DNA of 64,000 bases from Streptomyces sp. MST-110588 (GCF_022695595.1 NZ_CP074380.1:2039501-2103500); one strand, 5' to 3'; positions 33,660 through 44,060 are shown, numbered from the stretch's first letter. Numbers and translations: made by a program. The notes: a model not told the origin generated them from the sequence alone.

Positions 33660-34763
33660 TCAGCGGCCCAGCACCACGATGTCCTCGGCCGCGAAGCTGA
33701 CGCCCACCGAGGCGCCCGCGGCCGGGGCCTCGGGGAGGGGGCAGGCGGCTTCCAGGGGCAGGCCCTGATGAGGCTGGAGGAGGAGGGCCACATGGGTGCC
33801 GCGGAAGGTGCGGGCGGTGACGGTGCAGGGCAGGCCGTCCGTGGGGGAGGTCAGCCGGACGCCGGCCGGGCGTACGAGGAGGCGGCAGGGGCCTTCCGGG
33901 GTGCGGGCGGGGACGGGCAGTTTGCCCCAGGGGGTGTCGGCGGCCTCGCCCCGTACCGTCGCGGTCACGACATTGTCGAAGCCCAGGAAGCGGGCGACGA
34001 ATTCGGTGGCGGGCCGCTGCCAGACCTCCAGTGGGCTGCCGGCCTGTGCGATCCGTCCGTCCTGCATGACCACGACACGGTCGGCGAGCGCGAACGCCTC
34101 GCCCTGGTCGTGGGTGACGGCGAGCACGGTCGTCCCCAGTTCGCCGAAGACCCGGCGCAGTTCGACGACCAGGCGCTCACGGAGGCCGCGGTCGAGTTGG
34201 CCGAGCGGCTCGTCCAGCATCAGCAGCCGGGGCCGGGGCGCGAGCGCGCGGGCCAGCGCGACCCGCTGCTGTTCGCCGCCGGACAGCGCCGCCACGGCGC
34301 GCCGCTGCGCACCCGGCAGGCCGACCAGGTCCAGCAGTTCGGCGACCGTACGTTCCTGGTCGGCGCGCGAGGCGCCGCGCATCCGCAGCCCGAAGGCGAC
34401 ATTGCCGCCGACATCGCGCTGCGGAAAGAGCTGGTGGTCCTGGAACATCAGTCCGACACCCCGCCGGTGGGTGGGCACTCCCGACTGGTCCCGGCCTTCG
34501 AGGAAGACCCGTCCCTCGTCAGCCGGTTGCAGGCCCGCCACGACCCGCAGCAGTGTGGACTTGCCGCTGCCGCTCGGCCCCAGGACGCATACGATCTCGT
34601 GCGCGGCAACGTCCAGATCCAGCGCGTCCAGCGCAGGACGCGCGCCTGACCTGCCGAAACGGACGGTGACCTGCTCCAGCCGCAGCAGCGCCATCTCCTT
34701 GTTCCCCTCCCCGCCCCTTCCGGCAGGGCCTTCGGCGGCCTTTCCGGTTCCGGTCACCGTCAT
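33660..34763 (-). CDS. thiQ: thiamine ABC transporter ATPase
   Basis: A 367-residue ATPase with all motifs: Walker A LGPSGSGKST (61-70), Q-loop GLMFQDHQLFPQ, signature ALSGGEQQRVALARAL, Walker B LLMLDEPLGQLD, and H-loop AVTHDQGEAFALAD. A C-terminal TOBE-like extension of about 120 residues follows. It energises ThiP for thiamine or thiamine phosphate uptake. The ATG at 34763 is directly adjacent to the permease stop (TAGATG), which implies coupling. A second ATG at 34694 has AAGGAG immediately abutting it and would give the usual N-terminus ALLRLEQVTVRFG. Either could be used. Confidence 0.9.
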   Translation of the reverse strand: MTVTGTGKAAEGPAGRGGEGNKEMALLRLEQVTVRFGRSGARPALDALDLDVAAHEIVCVLGPSGSGKSTLLRVVAGLQPADEGRVFLEGRDQSGVPTHRRGVGLMFQDHQLFPQRDVGGNVAFGLRMRGASRADQERTVAELLDLVGLPGAQRRAVAALSGGEQQRVALARALAPRPRLLMLDEPLGQLDRGLRERLVVELRRVFGELGTTVLAVTHDQGEAFALADRVVVMQDGRIAQAGSPLEVWQRPATEFVARFLGFDNVVTATVRGEAADTPWGKLPVPARTPEGPCRLLVRPAGVRLTSPTDGLPCTVTARTFRGTHVALLLQPHQGLPLEAACPLPEAPAAGASVGVSFAAEDIVVLGR

Positions 34764-36572
34764 CTAGAACTCCCCCGACTGGTCGGTACGCATCCGCTCC
34801 AGCACCAGCAGGGCGCCCGCGCACACCACCATCAAGATGGTCGACAGGGCCATCGCCTGCCCGTAATTGAGTTCCCCGGCGCGCCCCAGCAGCCGTGCCA
34901 CGGCCACCGGCAGGGTCGGCGCGTCCGGCCGGGCGATGAACACGGTCGCCCCGAACTCCCCGAGTGAGACCGCGAAGGCGAAGCCCGCCGCGATGAGCAG
35001 GGCCCGCCGTACCAGCGGCAGATCGACCTCCCGCCACACGCGCCACGGCGAGGCGCCCAGCACCGCCGCCGCCTCCCGCAGGCGGTCGTCCACCGCGCGC
35101 AGTACGGGAAGCATGGTCCGTACGACGAACGGCACGCCCACCAGGGCCTGCGCCAGTGGCACCAGCCACCATGAAGAGCGCAGATCCAGCGGTGGCTTGT
35201 CGAGAGTGATCAAAAAACCAAAGCCGACGGTCACAGCCGAAACGCCGAGTGGCAGCATCAGCAGCGCATCGAAACCTCGTACGAGCCGTCCGGCCGTACG
35301 GGAGCCGTCGTCCGAGGCCGTACGGGGCCAGCGGAGCGTCAGCGCCGCTGCCGCCAGGCCGCCCACGGTCAGCGCGATCACCGTCGCCACGGCCCCATAG
35401 GCCAGTGAGTTGCCCACGGCTTCCAGTGGTGCCACGGCGAAGGTGCTGTCGGCGGACGCGGCGGAGCGCAGCGCCTGGTAGAAGTCTAGGCCGTACCCGT
35501 CAGGACCGGCGAAGGACCGCTCGATCAGCACCGCCAGGGGCAGCAGGAGCAGCACCGCGATGACCGCGAGTGTGCCCCACAGCAGCGTCCACTGGCCGGT
35601 GCCCCTGGGTCGCCGCGCGGTGCCGGCCGCGTCGACGAGTTTCAGGGTCGCTTCCCGTCTGCGTACGGTCCATGCGTGCAGCGCCAGCAGGGCCAGCACC
35701 GCCGCGAACTGGAGCAGCGTCAGCACTGCCGCGGTCGGCAGGTCCAGGAAGTCGGCGGTCTGCCGGTAGATCTCCACCTCCAGTGTGGAGAAGGCCGGGC
35801 CGCCCAGGATCTGCACCACGCCGAAGGAGGTGAAGGTGAACAGGAACACCATCAGGGCGGCGGCGGCCACGGCAGGTCCGAGGGCGGGCAGGGTCACCCG
35901 CCGCCAGGCCGCGAACCGCCCGGCGCCCAGGACCCGCGCCGCCTCCTCCTGCCGTGGGTCCAACTGGCTCCACAGCCCGCCGACGGTCCGTACGACCACC
36001 GCGTAGTTGAAGAAGACGTGCGCCAGCAGAATCGCCCATACGGAGGTGTCCAGGCGCAGACCCCATAGGTCGTCCAGGACCCCGCCGCGCCCGACCAGCG
36101 CCAGGAAGGCCGAGCCCACGACCACGGTCGGCAGGACGAACGGGATCGTCACCACCGCCCGCAGCAGATGCTTTCCGGGGAAATCGAAGCGCGCGAAGAC
36201 ATACGCGCCGGGGAGTGCGATCAGGAGCGTGAGTCCGGTGGAGGCCGCCGCCTGCCAGATCGTGAACCACAGCACGTGCAGTACGTCCGGGTCGCCGAGC
36301 ACGGTGGCGATCCGGCCGAGTTGCCACTGCCCGCCGTCCTTCAATCCACGGCCGACGATCGCCAGGACCGGGTAGGCGAAGAAGACGGCGAAGAAGAGGA
36401 GCGGCAGGGCCATCAGGGCCAGCCGTACGGCCGTGGTCCGGGAGGGCAGCAGGCGCCGCCGGGCGGTTCGGGCGGGGTGGCTCCCCCCGCCGGTCCCGCG
36501 CTGCTGATCGCGCTCCCCGGCGGGGCGGGCGGCCGTTACTTCAGGACGAGGGAGGACCACTGCTTGATCCAC
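34764..36572 (-). CDS. thiP: thiamine ABC transporter permease (two fused permease domains)
   Basis: A 602-residue permease with about twelve membrane segments in two halves, each with an EAA loop: LDPRQEEAARVLGAGRFAAWRRVTLPALGPAVAAAALMVF and VDDRLREAAAVLGASPWRVWREVDLPLVRRALLIAAGFAF. This fused arrangement is standard for ThiP and Fe3+ permeases. The binding protein and TPP riboswitch upstream decide for thiamine. The annotated ATG overlaps the binding-protein gene by 37 bp. A GTG at about 36560 is another option, and neither has a good site, so translation is likely coupled. Confidence 0.9.
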   Translation of the reverse strand: MDQAVVLPRPEVTAARPAGERDQQRGTGGGSHPARTARRRLLPSRTTAVRLALMALPLLFFAVFFAYPVLAIVGRGLKDGGQWQLGRIATVLGDPDVLHVLWFTIWQAAASTGLTLLIALPGAYVFARFDFPGKHLLRAVVTIPFVLPTVVVGSAFLALVGRGGVLDDLWGLRLDTSVWAILLAHVFFNYAVVVRTVGGLWSQLDPRQEEAARVLGAGRFAAWRRVTLPALGPAVAAAALMVFLFTFTSFGVVQILGGPAFSTLEVEIYRQTADFLDLPTAAVLTLLQFAAVLALLALHAWTVRRREATLKLVDAAGTARRPRGTGQWTLLWGTLAVIAVLLLLPLAVLIERSFAGPDGYGLDFYQALRSAASADSTFAVAPLEAVGNSLAYGAVATVIALTVGGLAAAALTLRWPRTASDDGSRTAGRLVRGFDALLMLPLGVSAVTVGFGFLITLDKPPLDLRSSWWLVPLAQALVGVPFVVRTMLPVLRAVDDRLREAAAVLGASPWRVWREVDLPLVRRALLIAAGFAFAVSLGEFGATVFIARPDAPTLPVAVARLLGRAGELNYGQAMALSTILMVVCAGALLVLERMRTDQSGEF

Positions 36573-37618
36573 TGTTCACGGTGGTCGGTGATGTCCTGCG
36601 GAGCCACCGTCCACGGCTTGTCGATCTTCTCGCCGTACTTGGTGAACAACGGCGGCACCTTGGCGTCCGTACGCGCGGGGTTGACGAACATCTTCAGCGG
36701 CACGTCCTCCTGGAACTTCTTGCTCAGCAGGAAGTCCAGCAGCGCCTTGCCGCCCTTCTCGTTCTTCGCGCCCTTGAGCAGGCCCGCGAATTCCACCTGC
36801 CGGAAGCACGTCCCGGCCGCGACCCCGGTCGGCGCCTGCTCGGGCCGGGGCTTCTTGTCCAGCACCTCGGAGGGCGGGCTGGAGGCGTACGACACCACCA
36901 GGGGCTTGTCGCCCTTGCCCTTCCCCGCCGCCGTGCCCGAGAAACGCTCGGTGTACGCCTGCTCCCAGCCGTCGACGACCTCGACACCGTTGGCCTTGAG
37001 CTTCTTCCAGTAGTCCTGCCACTTGCCCTCGCCGTAGGCGGCGATGGTGCCGAGCTGGAAGGCCAGTCCGGGCGAGGAGGTGGCGGAGTTCTCGGTGACC
37101 AGCAGGTTCTTGTACTCGGGCTTGATCAGGTCCTCGAAGGTCTTCGGCGGCGCGATCTTGTGCCGGGTGAAGTAGGCGCGGTCGTAGTTGACGCAGACGT
37201 CACCGTAGTCGACCGGAGTGACCCTCTTGTGCGCCGCGTCCAGTTGCAGCTCCTGGGGAACGTTCTCCAGGCCCTTGGCCTTGTAGGGGCTGAAGATGTC
37301 CTCCTTCAGGCCACGCGAGAGCAGGATGTTGTCGATCCCGAAGAACACATCGCCCTGCGGGTTCGCCTTGGAGAGGATCGCCTGGTTGACGGCCTTGCCG
37401 GCGTCCCCGCCCTTGAGCTCGCGGACCTTGTACCCGGTCTGCCGGGTGAACTCCTCCAGGACGGATTGGGAGACGTTGAAGGAGTCATGGCTGACGAGGG
37501 TGACGGTCTTGGCGTCCGTACCGCCGCCGTCACCGCTGGAACCGCCGCATGCGGTGAGCATGGCCATGCCGAGTGCCGCGGCGAGCGCGGTGGCGGCGAT
37601 CCTGCTGGTGGTGGTCAC
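36536..37618 (-). CDS. thiB: thiamine-binding lipoprotein
   Basis: A 360-residue solute-binding protein with a lipoprotein signal ending LTACGG (Cys24). The mature sequence is TbpA/ThiB-like: TVTLVSHDSFNVSQSVLEEFTRQTGYKVRELKGGDAGKAVNQAILSKANPQGDVFFGIDNILLSRGL, then TPVDYGDVCVNYDRAYF and GWEQAYTERFSG. It delivers thiamine, its phosphates or precursors to ThiPQ. The GTG start at 37618 has AGGAGG 6 nt upstream. That site lies in a hairpin below a TPP riboswitch, so expression should fall when thiamine pyrophosphate is plentiful. It is first gene of the operon thiB-thiP-thiQ. Confidence 0.93.
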   Translation of the reverse strand: MTTTSRIAATALAAALGMAMLTACGGSSGDGGGTDAKTVTLVSHDSFNVSQSVLEEFTRQTGYKVRELKGGDAGKAVNQAILSKANPQGDVFFGIDNILLSRGLKEDIFSPYKAKGLENVPQELQLDAAHKRVTPVDYGDVCVNYDRAYFTRHKIAPPKTFEDLIKPEYKNLLVTENSATSSPGLAFQLGTIAAYGEGKWQDYWKKLKANGVEVVDGWEQAYTERFSGTAAGKGKGDKPLVVSYASSPPSEVLDKKPRPEQAPTGVAAGTCFRQVEFAGLLKGAKNEKGGKALLDFLLSKKFQEDVPLKMFVNPARTDAKVPPLFTKYGEKIDKPWTVAPQDITDHREQWIKQWSSLVLK

Positions 37619-37623
37619 TGATT

Positions 37624-37640
37624 CCTCCTGGCTGGCCAGG
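37624..37640 (-). promoter_or_regulatory. hairpin sequestering the thiB ribosome site
   Basis: On the transcribed strand CCTGGC-CA-GCCAGG forms a perfect 6-bp hairpin (37627-37640 on the plus strand) whose 3' arm runs into the AGGAGG (37624-37629) of thiB. Pairing would mask part of the Shine-Dalgarno sequence. It is the likely expression platform of the riboswitch upstream, acting on translation. The intervening leader also has GC-rich pairs around 37650-37710 that could serve as anti-sequesters. Confidence 0.7.
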
Positions 37641-37726
37641 AAGAGACGCGGCCCCGCGCCGGGCCCGTACTGCGATGGTCGGCGTACGGGCCCCGCACGG
37701 GGCGCAACAGCATGAGTGATGACCGA

Positions 37727-37826
37727 ACTTCCTACCCGGAATGACCCGGGCGAGGTTCAAGGGTCTGCGGCCGTCGTGCTCGGTGACGAGCGGTTGCCGC
37801 ACTCTCAGCGCTGTGGCGCTCCCCTG
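37727..37826 (-). ncRNA. TPP (THI-box) riboswitch
   Basis: Reading the minus strand from 37826, the aptamer core elements occur in order: CAGGGGAGC, then GCTGAGAGTGCGG, then the variable arm, then GCAGACCCTTGAACCTC, CCGGGTCATTCCGGGTAGGAAG. The motifs CUGAGA, ACCCUUGAACC and GGUAGGAAG are the conserved TPP-binding signature. It lies in the 250-bp leader of thiB and shows that the operon is repressed by thiamine pyrophosphate. The downstream part of the leader is GC-rich and ends in the SD-masking hairpin. Confidence 0.96.
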
Positions 37827-37870
37827 TCGGAATGTGCATTCGTTCGATCACACGGTACCAGCGCGGAGCG

Positions 37871-38977
37871 TCAGCGCTCGGAGGCCGCGAGCTGGCCGCA
37901 GGCACCATCGATCTCCTGGCCACGGGTGTCCCGTACCGTCACCGGCACGCCGTGCGACTCGATGGCCTTCACGAACGCCTTCTCGTCCTCGGGCCGCGAA
38001 GCCGTCCACTTCGAGCCCGGGGTCGGGTTCAGCGGGATGAGGTTGACATGGACGCGCTTGCCCTTGAGCAGCCGGCCCAGCAGGTCACCGCGCCACGCCT
38101 GATCGTTGATGTCCCGGATCAGCGCGTACTCGATGGAGATCCGGCGGCCGGACTTCTCCGCGTACCCCCACGCCGCGTCCAGGACCTCGCGCACCTTCCA
38201 GCGCGTGTTGACCGGTACGAGCGTGTCGCGCAGCTCGTCGTCGGGGGCGTGCAGCGACACCGCGAGCCGGCACTTGAAGCCCTCGTCCGCGAACCGCAGC
38301 ATCGCCGGGACCAGACCGACCGTCGAGACGGTGATGCCGCGCTGGGAGAGACCCAGCCCGTCCGGCTCGGGATCGGTGAGCCGACGGATCGCGCCCACGA
38401 CCCGCTTGTAGTTCGCCAGCGGCTCGCCCATGCCCATGAAGACGATGTTGGACAGTCGCGCCGGTCCGCCCGGTACCTCCCCGTCCCGCAGCGCCCGCAT
38501 GCCGTCGACAATCTGATGAACGATCTCGGCGGTCGAGAGGTTACGGTCCAGCCCCGCCTGACCGGTCGCGCAGAACGGGCAGTTCATACCGCATCCGGCC
38601 TGCGAGCTGATGCACATCGTCACCCGGTCCGGGTAGCGCATCAGCACGGACTCCACGAGCGTGCCGTCGTGCAGCTTCCACAGCGTCTTACGGGTGGTGT
38701 CGTCGTCGCACGAGATGTGCCGCACCACACTCATCAGGTCCGGCAGCAGCTCCGCCGCCAGCTTCTCGCGCGCCGCGGCCGGGATGTCGGTCCACTGCGC
38801 CGGGTCGTGCGCGTAGCGGGCGAAGTAGTGCTGCGACAGTTGCTTGGCGCGGAAGGGCTTCTCACCGATCGCGGCCACCGCTTCACGGCGCTCGGCGGGG
38901 GCGAGATCGGCAAGGTGCCGCGGGGGCTTCTTGGCCCCGCGCGGCGCGACGAAAGTGAGTTCTCCGGGTGCAGGCAT
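37871..38977 (-). CDS. rlmN: 23S rRNA (A2503-C2)/tRNA A37 methyltransferase RlmN
   Basis: A 368-residue radical SAM enzyme that methylates C2 of A2503 in 23S rRNA and A37 in some tRNAs. The iron-sulfur cluster cysteines are in [16 protein letters not shown] (C129, C133, C136). The SAM region [16 protein letters not shown] and the C-terminal catalytic Cys in [11 protein letters not shown] are present. I chose the ATG at 38977 because GGAAGG lies 5 nt upstream. An in-frame ATG 14 codons earlier has no site. Length is normal. It is a lone gene between cdsA and the thiamine riboswitch. Confidence 0.95.
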   Translation of the reverse strand: MPAPGELTFVAPRGAKKPPRHLADLAPAERREAVAAIGEKPFRAKQLSQHYFARYAHDPAQWTDIPAAAREKLAAELLPDLMSVVRHISCDDDTTRKTLWKLHDGTLVESVLMRYPDRVTMCISSQAGCGMNCPFCATGQAGLDRNLSTAEIVHQIVDGMRALRDGEVPGGPARLSNIVFMGMGEPLANYKRVVGAIRRLTDPEPDGLGLSQRGITVSTVGLVPAMLRFADEGFKCRLAVSLHAPDDELRDTLVPVNTRWKVREVLDAAWGYAEKSGRRISIEYALIRDINDQAWRGDLLGRLLKGKRVHVNLIPLNPTPGSKWTASRPEDEKAFVKAIESHGVPVTVRDTRGQEIDGACGQLAASER

Positions 38978-39007
38978 GGTCCTTCCAGTGTCGCAGACGT
39001 ACGAACA

Positions 39008-39036
39008 GGGGCCCGCCACTTCTTGCGGCGGGCCCC
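39008..39036 (-). terminator. hairpin after cdsA
   Basis: GGGGCCCGCC (39008-39017) and GGCGGGCCCC (39027-39036) make a perfect 10-bp stem with a 9-nt loop, 30 bp past the cdsA stop on the minus strand. It should separate the frr-cdsA operon from rlmN. It is followed by TGTTCG rather than a T-run. Confidence 0.8.
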
Positions 39037-39065
39037 TTGGCCGTACATAAGCGCTGGTCAGGCGG

Positions 39066-40241
39066 TCATCCGGTACCGACGAAGATCACGTACAGCAGCC
39101 AGACCACCGGAGCGGTCGGCAGGAGCGAGTCCAGCCGGTCCATGATCCCGCCGTGGCCGGGCAGCAACGTGCCCATGTCCTTGATGCCCAGGTCCCGCTT
39201 GATCATGGACTCGCCGAGATCGCCGAGAGTCGCGCTGGCCGCGACCGCGAGTCCCAGAAGCAGACCCTGCCACCAGGCACCGCCCTTGATCAGCAGTTCC
39301 ATGGAGACGGCGCCGGCGGCCATGGCGAACAGCACCGCGCCGAACAGCCCCTCGCGGGTCTTGCCGGGGCTGATGCGCGGGGCGAGCTTGTGCTTGCCGA
39401 AGCGCCAGCCGATCGCGTACGCGCCGGTGTCGCTGACCACCGTCAGCAGCAGAAACGTCAGCACCCGCTGCGGGCCGTCGTCCTTCGCGGCGAGCATCAG
39501 GGCCACGAACGTCGCCAGGAACGGCACGTAGAAGGCCGCGAAGACACCGGCCGTGACGTCCCGCAGATAGTTCTCCGGGGATTCCGTCATGCGCCATACA
39601 AGGGCGGCCAGCGCGGTGAGCGCCATCGCCACCCATGCGCCCTCGGCGCCGCGTACGTAGCCCGCGACGACCATGGCCGTACCGCCGACCGCGAGCGGAA
39701 CCAGCGGCACGCTGATGCCCTTGCGCTCCGACAGCCGTGAGGTCAGTTCCCACAGTCCGACGACCACCGCGACCGCTATCACGCCCAGGAAGACGGGCTT
39801 GTAGACGAAGAGCGAGGCGAGGATGACCGCGCCGAGGCCGACGCCGACCCCTATCGCGGCCCGCAGGTTCCGTCCCGCGCTCTTCTTCTGCGGCCTGTCG
39901 GTGCGCTGCGAGCCGTCCGGCCCTGGTGCGGAGGTGGGCATGGGCTCCTGCGGCTGTTCGTCGCGGAAGAGGGGGCCGCTCAGCCGAGCGGCCCCCCGGT
40001 CGTCCCGGTGGTTCCGGTCTTCCCGGTGGTCTTCCTGGTGTCCGCCCGCGTCGGGCACGATGGGCATGGGCCGAGTCTGCGCCGCCTCGGCCCACTCGTG
40101 CGCGGGACCCGCCGGGACGGGTGGCGCCTCCCCACGGAGTGAGGGGGTCGGTCCCTGGTCGGGCGGCCCCCAACGACCGGCGCGACCGGCCGGGTCGGCA
40201 TGGCCGGCGCCGGGCGGGGCCCCCCAGGATGACTGGTTCAT
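39066..40241 (-). CDS. cdsA: phosphatidate cytidylyltransferase
   Basis: A 391-residue membrane enzyme that makes CDP-diacylglycerol from phosphatidate and CTP. About eight helices begin at about 130 after a long hydrophilic Pro/Gly-rich leader, typical of Streptomyces CdsA. The CDP-diglyceride synthase signature is near the C-terminus: [38 protein letters not shown]. The ATG overlaps the frr stop by one base (TGATG), so the two are translationally coupled. Confidence 0.95.
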   Translation of the reverse strand: MNQSSWGAPPGAGHADPAGRAGRWGPPDQGPTPSLRGEAPPVPAGPAHEWAEAAQTRPMPIVPDAGGHQEDHREDRNHRDDRGAARLSGPLFRDEQPQEPMPTSAPGPDGSQRTDRPQKKSAGRNLRAAIGVGVGLGAVILASLFVYKPVFLGVIAVAVVVGLWELTSRLSERKGISVPLVPLAVGGTAMVVAGYVRGAEGAWVAMALTALAALVWRMTESPENYLRDVTAGVFAAFYVPFLATFVALMLAAKDDGPQRVLTFLLLTVVSDTGAYAIGWRFGKHKLAPRISPGKTREGLFGAVLFAMAAGAVSMELLIKGGAWWQGLLLGLAVAASATLGDLGESMIKRDLGIKDMGTLLPGHGGIMDRLDSLLPTAPVVWLLYVIFVGTG

Positions 40242-40798
40242 CAGACCTCGAGGAGCTCGGATTCCTTGTGCTTGAGGAGCTCGTCCACCTGCGCGACGTA
40301 CTTCGCGGTGGTGTCGTCGAGCTCCTTCTCGGCGCGGCGCACCTCGTCCTCGCCGGACTCCTTGTCCTTGACGAGCTTGTCGAGGGTCTCCTTGGCCTTG
40401 CGCCGGACGCTGCGGATCGAGATCTTCGAGTCCTCGGCCTTGCTCCGGGCGACCTTGATGTACTCCCGGCGGCGCTGCTCGGTCAGCTCCGGGAAGTTCA
40501 CCCGGATGATATTGCCGTCGTTGCTCGGGTTGACGCCGAGGTCGGAGTCGCGGATCGCCTGCTCGATGTTGCGCAGCGCGCTCTTGTCGAACGGCGTCAC
40601 GACGGCCATCCGCGGTTCGGGCACCGAGAACGATGCCAACTGGTTGATCGGCGTCATGGCACCGTAGTAGTCCGCCACGATCTTGTTGAACATCGCCGGG
40701 TGCGCACGCCCGGTGCGGATCGCGGCGAAGTCCTCCTTGGCGACCACGACGGCCTTCTCCATCTTCTCCTCGGCCTCGAGGAGGATCTCTTCGATCAC
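40241..40798 (-). CDS. frr: ribosome recycling factor
   Basis: A 185-residue RRF that splits post-termination ribosomes together with EF-G. The characteristic coiled-coil ends are [37 protein letters not shown] and [91 protein letters not shown] lies between them. Of two consecutive GTGs (40801 and 40798) the second is better spaced from GGAG and gives the conserved N-terminus. It sits between pyrH and cdsA, the usual order. Confidence 0.97.
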   Translation of the reverse strand: MIEEILLEAEEKMEKAVVVAKEDFAAIRTGRAHPAMFNKIVADYYGAMTPINQLASFSVPEPRMAVVTPFDKSALRNIEQAIRDSDLGVNPSNDGNIIRVNFPELTEQRRREYIKVARSKAEDSKISIRSVRRKAKETLDKLVKDKESGEDEVRRAEKELDDTTAKYVAQVDELLKHKESELLEV

Positions 40799-40973
40799 CA
40801 CTTGCTCCTGGTCTTTTCGGTAAGAAGCAGAGCCTCGCCCCTGCCGCGCGTCTTCTCCTGCACGGTGTCCGACCGGCAGGCCGTTGTCCATCCCCGTGCC
40901 GAGGTCATCCCCCGGTCCGGAGTTGCCGCCCGTACGGTCCGATGCCCGTACGGCAATACGGCAGTTGGGGCCG

Positions 40974-41747
40974 TCAGGCCCGGGTGCCCTGATCGCTGAC
41001 GAGCGTGCCGATCTTCTCACCCTTCACCGCGCGCGCGATGTTGCCCTCGGCGAGCAGTTCGAAGACGAGGATCGGAAGCTTGTTGTCACGGCACAGGGTG
41101 ATGGCGGTGGCATCGGCGACCTTCAGGTCGCGCGTGATGACCTCGCCGTATTCGAGGGCGTCGAACTTCACCGCGTCGGGGTTCTTCTTGGGGTCGGAGT
41201 CATAGACGCCGTCCACCCCGTTCTTGCCCATCAGCATGGCCTGGGCGTCGATCTCCAGGGCGCGCTGGGCGGCGGTGGTGTCGGTGGAGAAGTACGGCAT
41301 GCCCATACCGGCACCGAAGATGACGACGCGTCCCTTCTCCAGGTGGCGCACCGCACGCAGCGGAATGTACGGCTCCGCGACCTGGCCCATGGTGATGGCG
41401 GTCTGGACGCGGGAGACGATGCCTTCCTTCTCCAGGAAGTCCTGGAGGGCCAGGCAGTTCATGACCGTACCGAGCATGCCCATGTAGTCCGAGCGGGCCC
41501 GGTCCATGCCGCGCTGCTGGAGCTCGGCACCGCGGAAGAAGTTGCCGCCGCCGATCACGATGGCGATCTCGTAGCCGTCGCGCACCACGGCGGCGATTTC
41601 CCGTGCGATGGCGTGCACGACATCGGGGTCGACGCCCAGCGCACCACCGCCGGCGAACGCCTCGCCTGACAGCTTCAGCAGGAAGCGTCCCTTCCCGCCG
41701 GGGTCGGCATTGTGGGCTTTGTCCGCGCCGTCGGCACCGTGATTCAT
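40974..41747 (-). CDS. pyrH: UMP kinase
   Basis: A 257-residue amino-acid-kinase-fold enzyme phosphorylating UMP to UDP. Motifs are [46 protein letters not shown] and [29 protein letters not shown] [25 protein letters not shown]. The ATG at 41747 is preceded by GAGGAG at 7 nt. It is downstream of tsf and separated from it by a strong hairpin, so it may have its own promoter. The 172-bp gap to frr has no obvious terminator. Confidence 0.97.
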   Translation of the reverse strand: MNHGADGADKAHNADPGGKGRFLLKLSGEAFAGGGALGVDPDVVHAIAREIAAVVRDGYEIAIVIGGGNFFRGAELQQRGMDRARSDYMGMLGTVMNCLALQDFLEKEGIVSRVQTAITMGQVAEPYIPLRAVRHLEKGRVVIFGAGMGMPYFSTDTTAAQRALEIDAQAMLMGKNGVDGVYDSDPKKNPDAVKFDALEYGEVITRDLKVADATAITLCRDNKLPILVFELLAEGNIARAVKGEKIGTLVSDQGTRA

Positions 41748-41774
41748 TGAGCTCTCCTCGTGCACATACGAAGA

Positions 41775-41821
41775 AGGCCATTGCCGTGGGTCCGGGTCAG
41801 ATCCCTGTGCGGCAATGGCCT
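41775..41821 (-). terminator. tsf-pyrH intergenic hairpin
   Basis: AGGCCATTGCCG (41775-41786) pairs perfectly with CGGCAATGGCCT (41810-41821), a 12-bp stem with a 23-nt loop, followed on the transcribed strand by TTCTTCG. It ends 27 bp before the pyrH start. It could be the tsf terminator or a partial attenuator for pyrH. Confidence 0.75.
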
Positions 41822-41909
41822 CCTCGTCACATCTGCGGCCGGCCGGTGAGCGGCCGACTGCGTACGACCCTAGCGGGGTCGCAGGTCATTCGCTGCCTTC
41901 GCGGCAGGC

Positions 41910-42746
41910 TCAGGCGCCGACGCGGATGCGCGCGAAGCGCTTGAGCGTGACACCGGCCTCGTCCAGAACCTTCTGGACGGTCTTCTTGTTGTCCTTGGCG
42001 AACGGCTGCGCGAGCAGCGTGTTCTCCTTGAAGAAGCCGTTGACGCGGCCCTCGACGATCTTCGGCAGGGCGGCCTCGGGCTTGCCCTCCTCGCGCGAGG
42101 TGGCCTCGGCGACGCGGCGCTCGTTCTCGACGACGTCGGCCGGAACGTCCTCACGGCTGAGGTACTTCGGCGCGAAGGCGGCGATGTGCTGCGCGACGTC
42201 CTTGGCGACCTCGGCGTTCTCCTTGTCCAGCTCGACCAGGACGCCGACCTGCGGCGGGAGGTCGGGCATGGTGCGGTGCATGTAGGCGGCCACGTAGCCA
42301 CCGGAGAACTGCGCGAAGCGGTCCAGGACGATCTTCTCGCCCAGGGTGGCGTTGGCCTCGTCGACGTACGCCTGGACGGTCTTGCCGGCCTCGATCTCGG
42401 ACGCGAGCAGCGCCTCGACGTCGGCCGGGGAGGTCGCGGCGACGTGCGCGGCGAGCGCGTTGGCGACGGCCAGGAACTTCTCGCCCTTGGCGACGAAGTC
42501 GGTCTCGCACTTCAGCTCAAGCAGGACGCCGGAGGTCTTGTCGTCCGCGATGAGGGAGACGACGGCGCCGTTCTCGGCGGAGCGGCTCTCGCGCTTGGCG
42601 ACGCCCTTCTGGCCCTTGACGCGGAGGATCTCCACGGCCTTGTCGACGTTGCCCTCGGCCTCGTCGAGCGCCTTCTTGCAGTCCATCATGCCGGCGCCGG
42701 TGAGCTCGCGGAGCTTCTTGACGTCCGCGGCGGTGTAGTTCGCCAT
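41910..42746 (-). CDS. tsf: elongation factor Ts
   Basis: A 278-residue nucleotide exchange factor for EF-Tu. The family signatures [45 protein letters not shown] and [19 protein letters not shown] are present, along with the dimerisation and C-terminal parts to FARIRVGA. The ATG at 42746 matches the conserved N-terminus. It follows rpsB with a 112-bp gap holding a strong hairpin. Confidence 0.98.
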   Translation of the reverse strand: MANYTAADVKKLRELTGAGMMDCKKALDEAEGNVDKAVEILRVKGQKGVAKRESRSAENGAVVSLIADDKTSGVLLELKCETDFVAKGEKFLAVANALAAHVAATSPADVEALLASEIEAGKTVQAYVDEANATLGEKIVLDRFAQFSGGYVAAYMHRTMPDLPPQVGVLVELDKENAEVAKDVAQHIAAFAPKYLSREDVPADVVENERRVAEATSREEGKPEAALPKIVEGRVNGFFKENTLLAQPFAKDNKKTVQKVLDEAGVTLKRFARIRVGA

Positions 42747-42796
42747 GGTCTGTGAATCTCTTCTCGAATTCTCGAAAGTCGAAAGATCTACGGGTG

Positions 42797-42836
42797 GACG
42801 GCGGGGGCGGCGCCGTTGGCGCCCTCCCCCGCCGTC
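42797..42836 (-). terminator. rpsB-tsf attenuator-like hairpin
   Basis: GACGGCGGGGG (42797-42807) pairs with CCCCCGCCGTC (42826-42836), and GGCGCC repeats inside extend the structure, making a very stable stem between rpsB and tsf. It probably lets only part of the rpsB transcription continue into tsf, adjusting their ratio. That rpsB-tsf attenuation occurs in bacteria is general knowledge, and the role here is inferred. Confidence 0.75.
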
Positions 42837-42858
42837 ATCAGCCGGTCCTGATCGGGTG

Positions 42859-43728
42859 TCAGGCCTGCTCGGCGTCCGCGGCCGGCTTCTCGGCCTCGGC
42901 GGCGGGGGCCTCGGCGGGCTGCTCGGTGACGGCCTCGGCCTCAGCCTTCTTCTCGCCACCTTCGAGCAGGTCGCGCTCCCACTCGGCGAGCGGCTCGCCG
43001 GCCTTCTCGCCCGGCTTCTGGTCGCCGGTGGCGACGCCGGAGCGGGCGATGAGGCCCTCGGCGACGGCGTCGGCGATCACGCGGGTGAGCAGGGTGACGG
43101 AGCGGATCGCGTCGTCGTTACCCGGGATCTTGTAGTCGACCTCGTCCGGGTCGCAGTTGGTGTCGAGGATCGCGACAACCGGGATGTTGAGCTTGCGCGC
43201 CTCACCGACGGCGATGTGCTCCTTCTTGGTGTCCACGATCCAGACGGCGCTGGGCACCTTCTGCATCTCGCGGATACCGCCGAGGGTCTTCTCCAGCTTG
43301 GCCTTCTCGCGGGAGAGGACGAGGAGCTCCTTCTTGGTGAGGCCGGAGGCGGCCACATCCTCGAAGTCGATCTGCTCAAGCTCCTTCAGGCGCTGCAGGC
43401 GCTTGTAGACGGTCGAGAAGTTGGTCAGCATGCCGCCGAGCCAGCGCTGGTTCACGTAGGGCATGCCCACGCGGGTCGCCTGCTCGGCAATGGCCTCCTG
43501 GGCCTGCTTCTTGGTGCCGACGAACATGACCGAGCCACCGTGGGCCACGGTCTCCTTGACGAACTCGTAGGCGCGGTCGATGTACGACAGCGACTGGAGC
43601 AGGTCGATGATGTAGATGCCGTTGCGCTCGGTGAAGATGAAACGCTTCATCTTCGGGTTCCAGCGGCGGGTCTGGTGCCCGAAGTGGACGCCGCTCTCCA
43701 GCAGCTCCCGCATCGTGACGACGGCCAT
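42859..43728 (-). CDS. rpsB: 30S ribosomal protein S2
   Basis: A 289-residue S2 with [47 protein letters not shown] and the second signature [53 protein letters not shown] Glu/Ala-rich tail of about 45 residues ([30 protein letters not shown]) is typical of actinobacteria. AAGGAG is 7 nt before the ATG. Upstream on the minus strand, TACACT around 43928 may be its -10 box, but the -35 is not convincing. Confidence 0.98.
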   Translation of the reverse strand: MAVVTMRELLESGVHFGHQTRRWNPKMKRFIFTERNGIYIIDLLQSLSYIDRAYEFVKETVAHGGSVMFVGTKKQAQEAIAEQATRVGMPYVNQRWLGGMLTNFSTVYKRLQRLKELEQIDFEDVAASGLTKKELLVLSREKAKLEKTLGGIREMQKVPSAVWIVDTKKEHIAVGEARKLNIPVVAILDTNCDPDEVDYKIPGNDDAIRSVTLLTRVIADAVAEGLIARSGVATGDQKPGEKAGEPLAEWERDLLEGGEKKAEAEAVTEQPAEAPAAEAEKPAADAEQA

Positions 43729-44060
43729 GGCCGTACTCCTTGTGTTACTCGGTTCCACCGCGACCGGTCGGCCGTGGTGCCTGACGCCCCGGCGCGCCTG
43801 CCGGGGAAGGAACCTTTCGGGACCTTCCGGGGACCGAGGGGCGCGGCCACCTGCTGCCCTGACGGGACTGTCGTGCTGGTGGCGGGGCGTGCGAAGTCGA
43901 CCCGGTGACCCGGATCGCCACAAGAAGTGTACGGGACCGCCGACGCGCCGGGCGACATGCGTCTTTCGGTCACGTACGGGTGACGCAGTTACCCACAACC
44001 CGTCGGTAATCCCCAGATCCGTTCCAAGATCCCCACGGCGGGGCGAACTGCGCCACGGTC

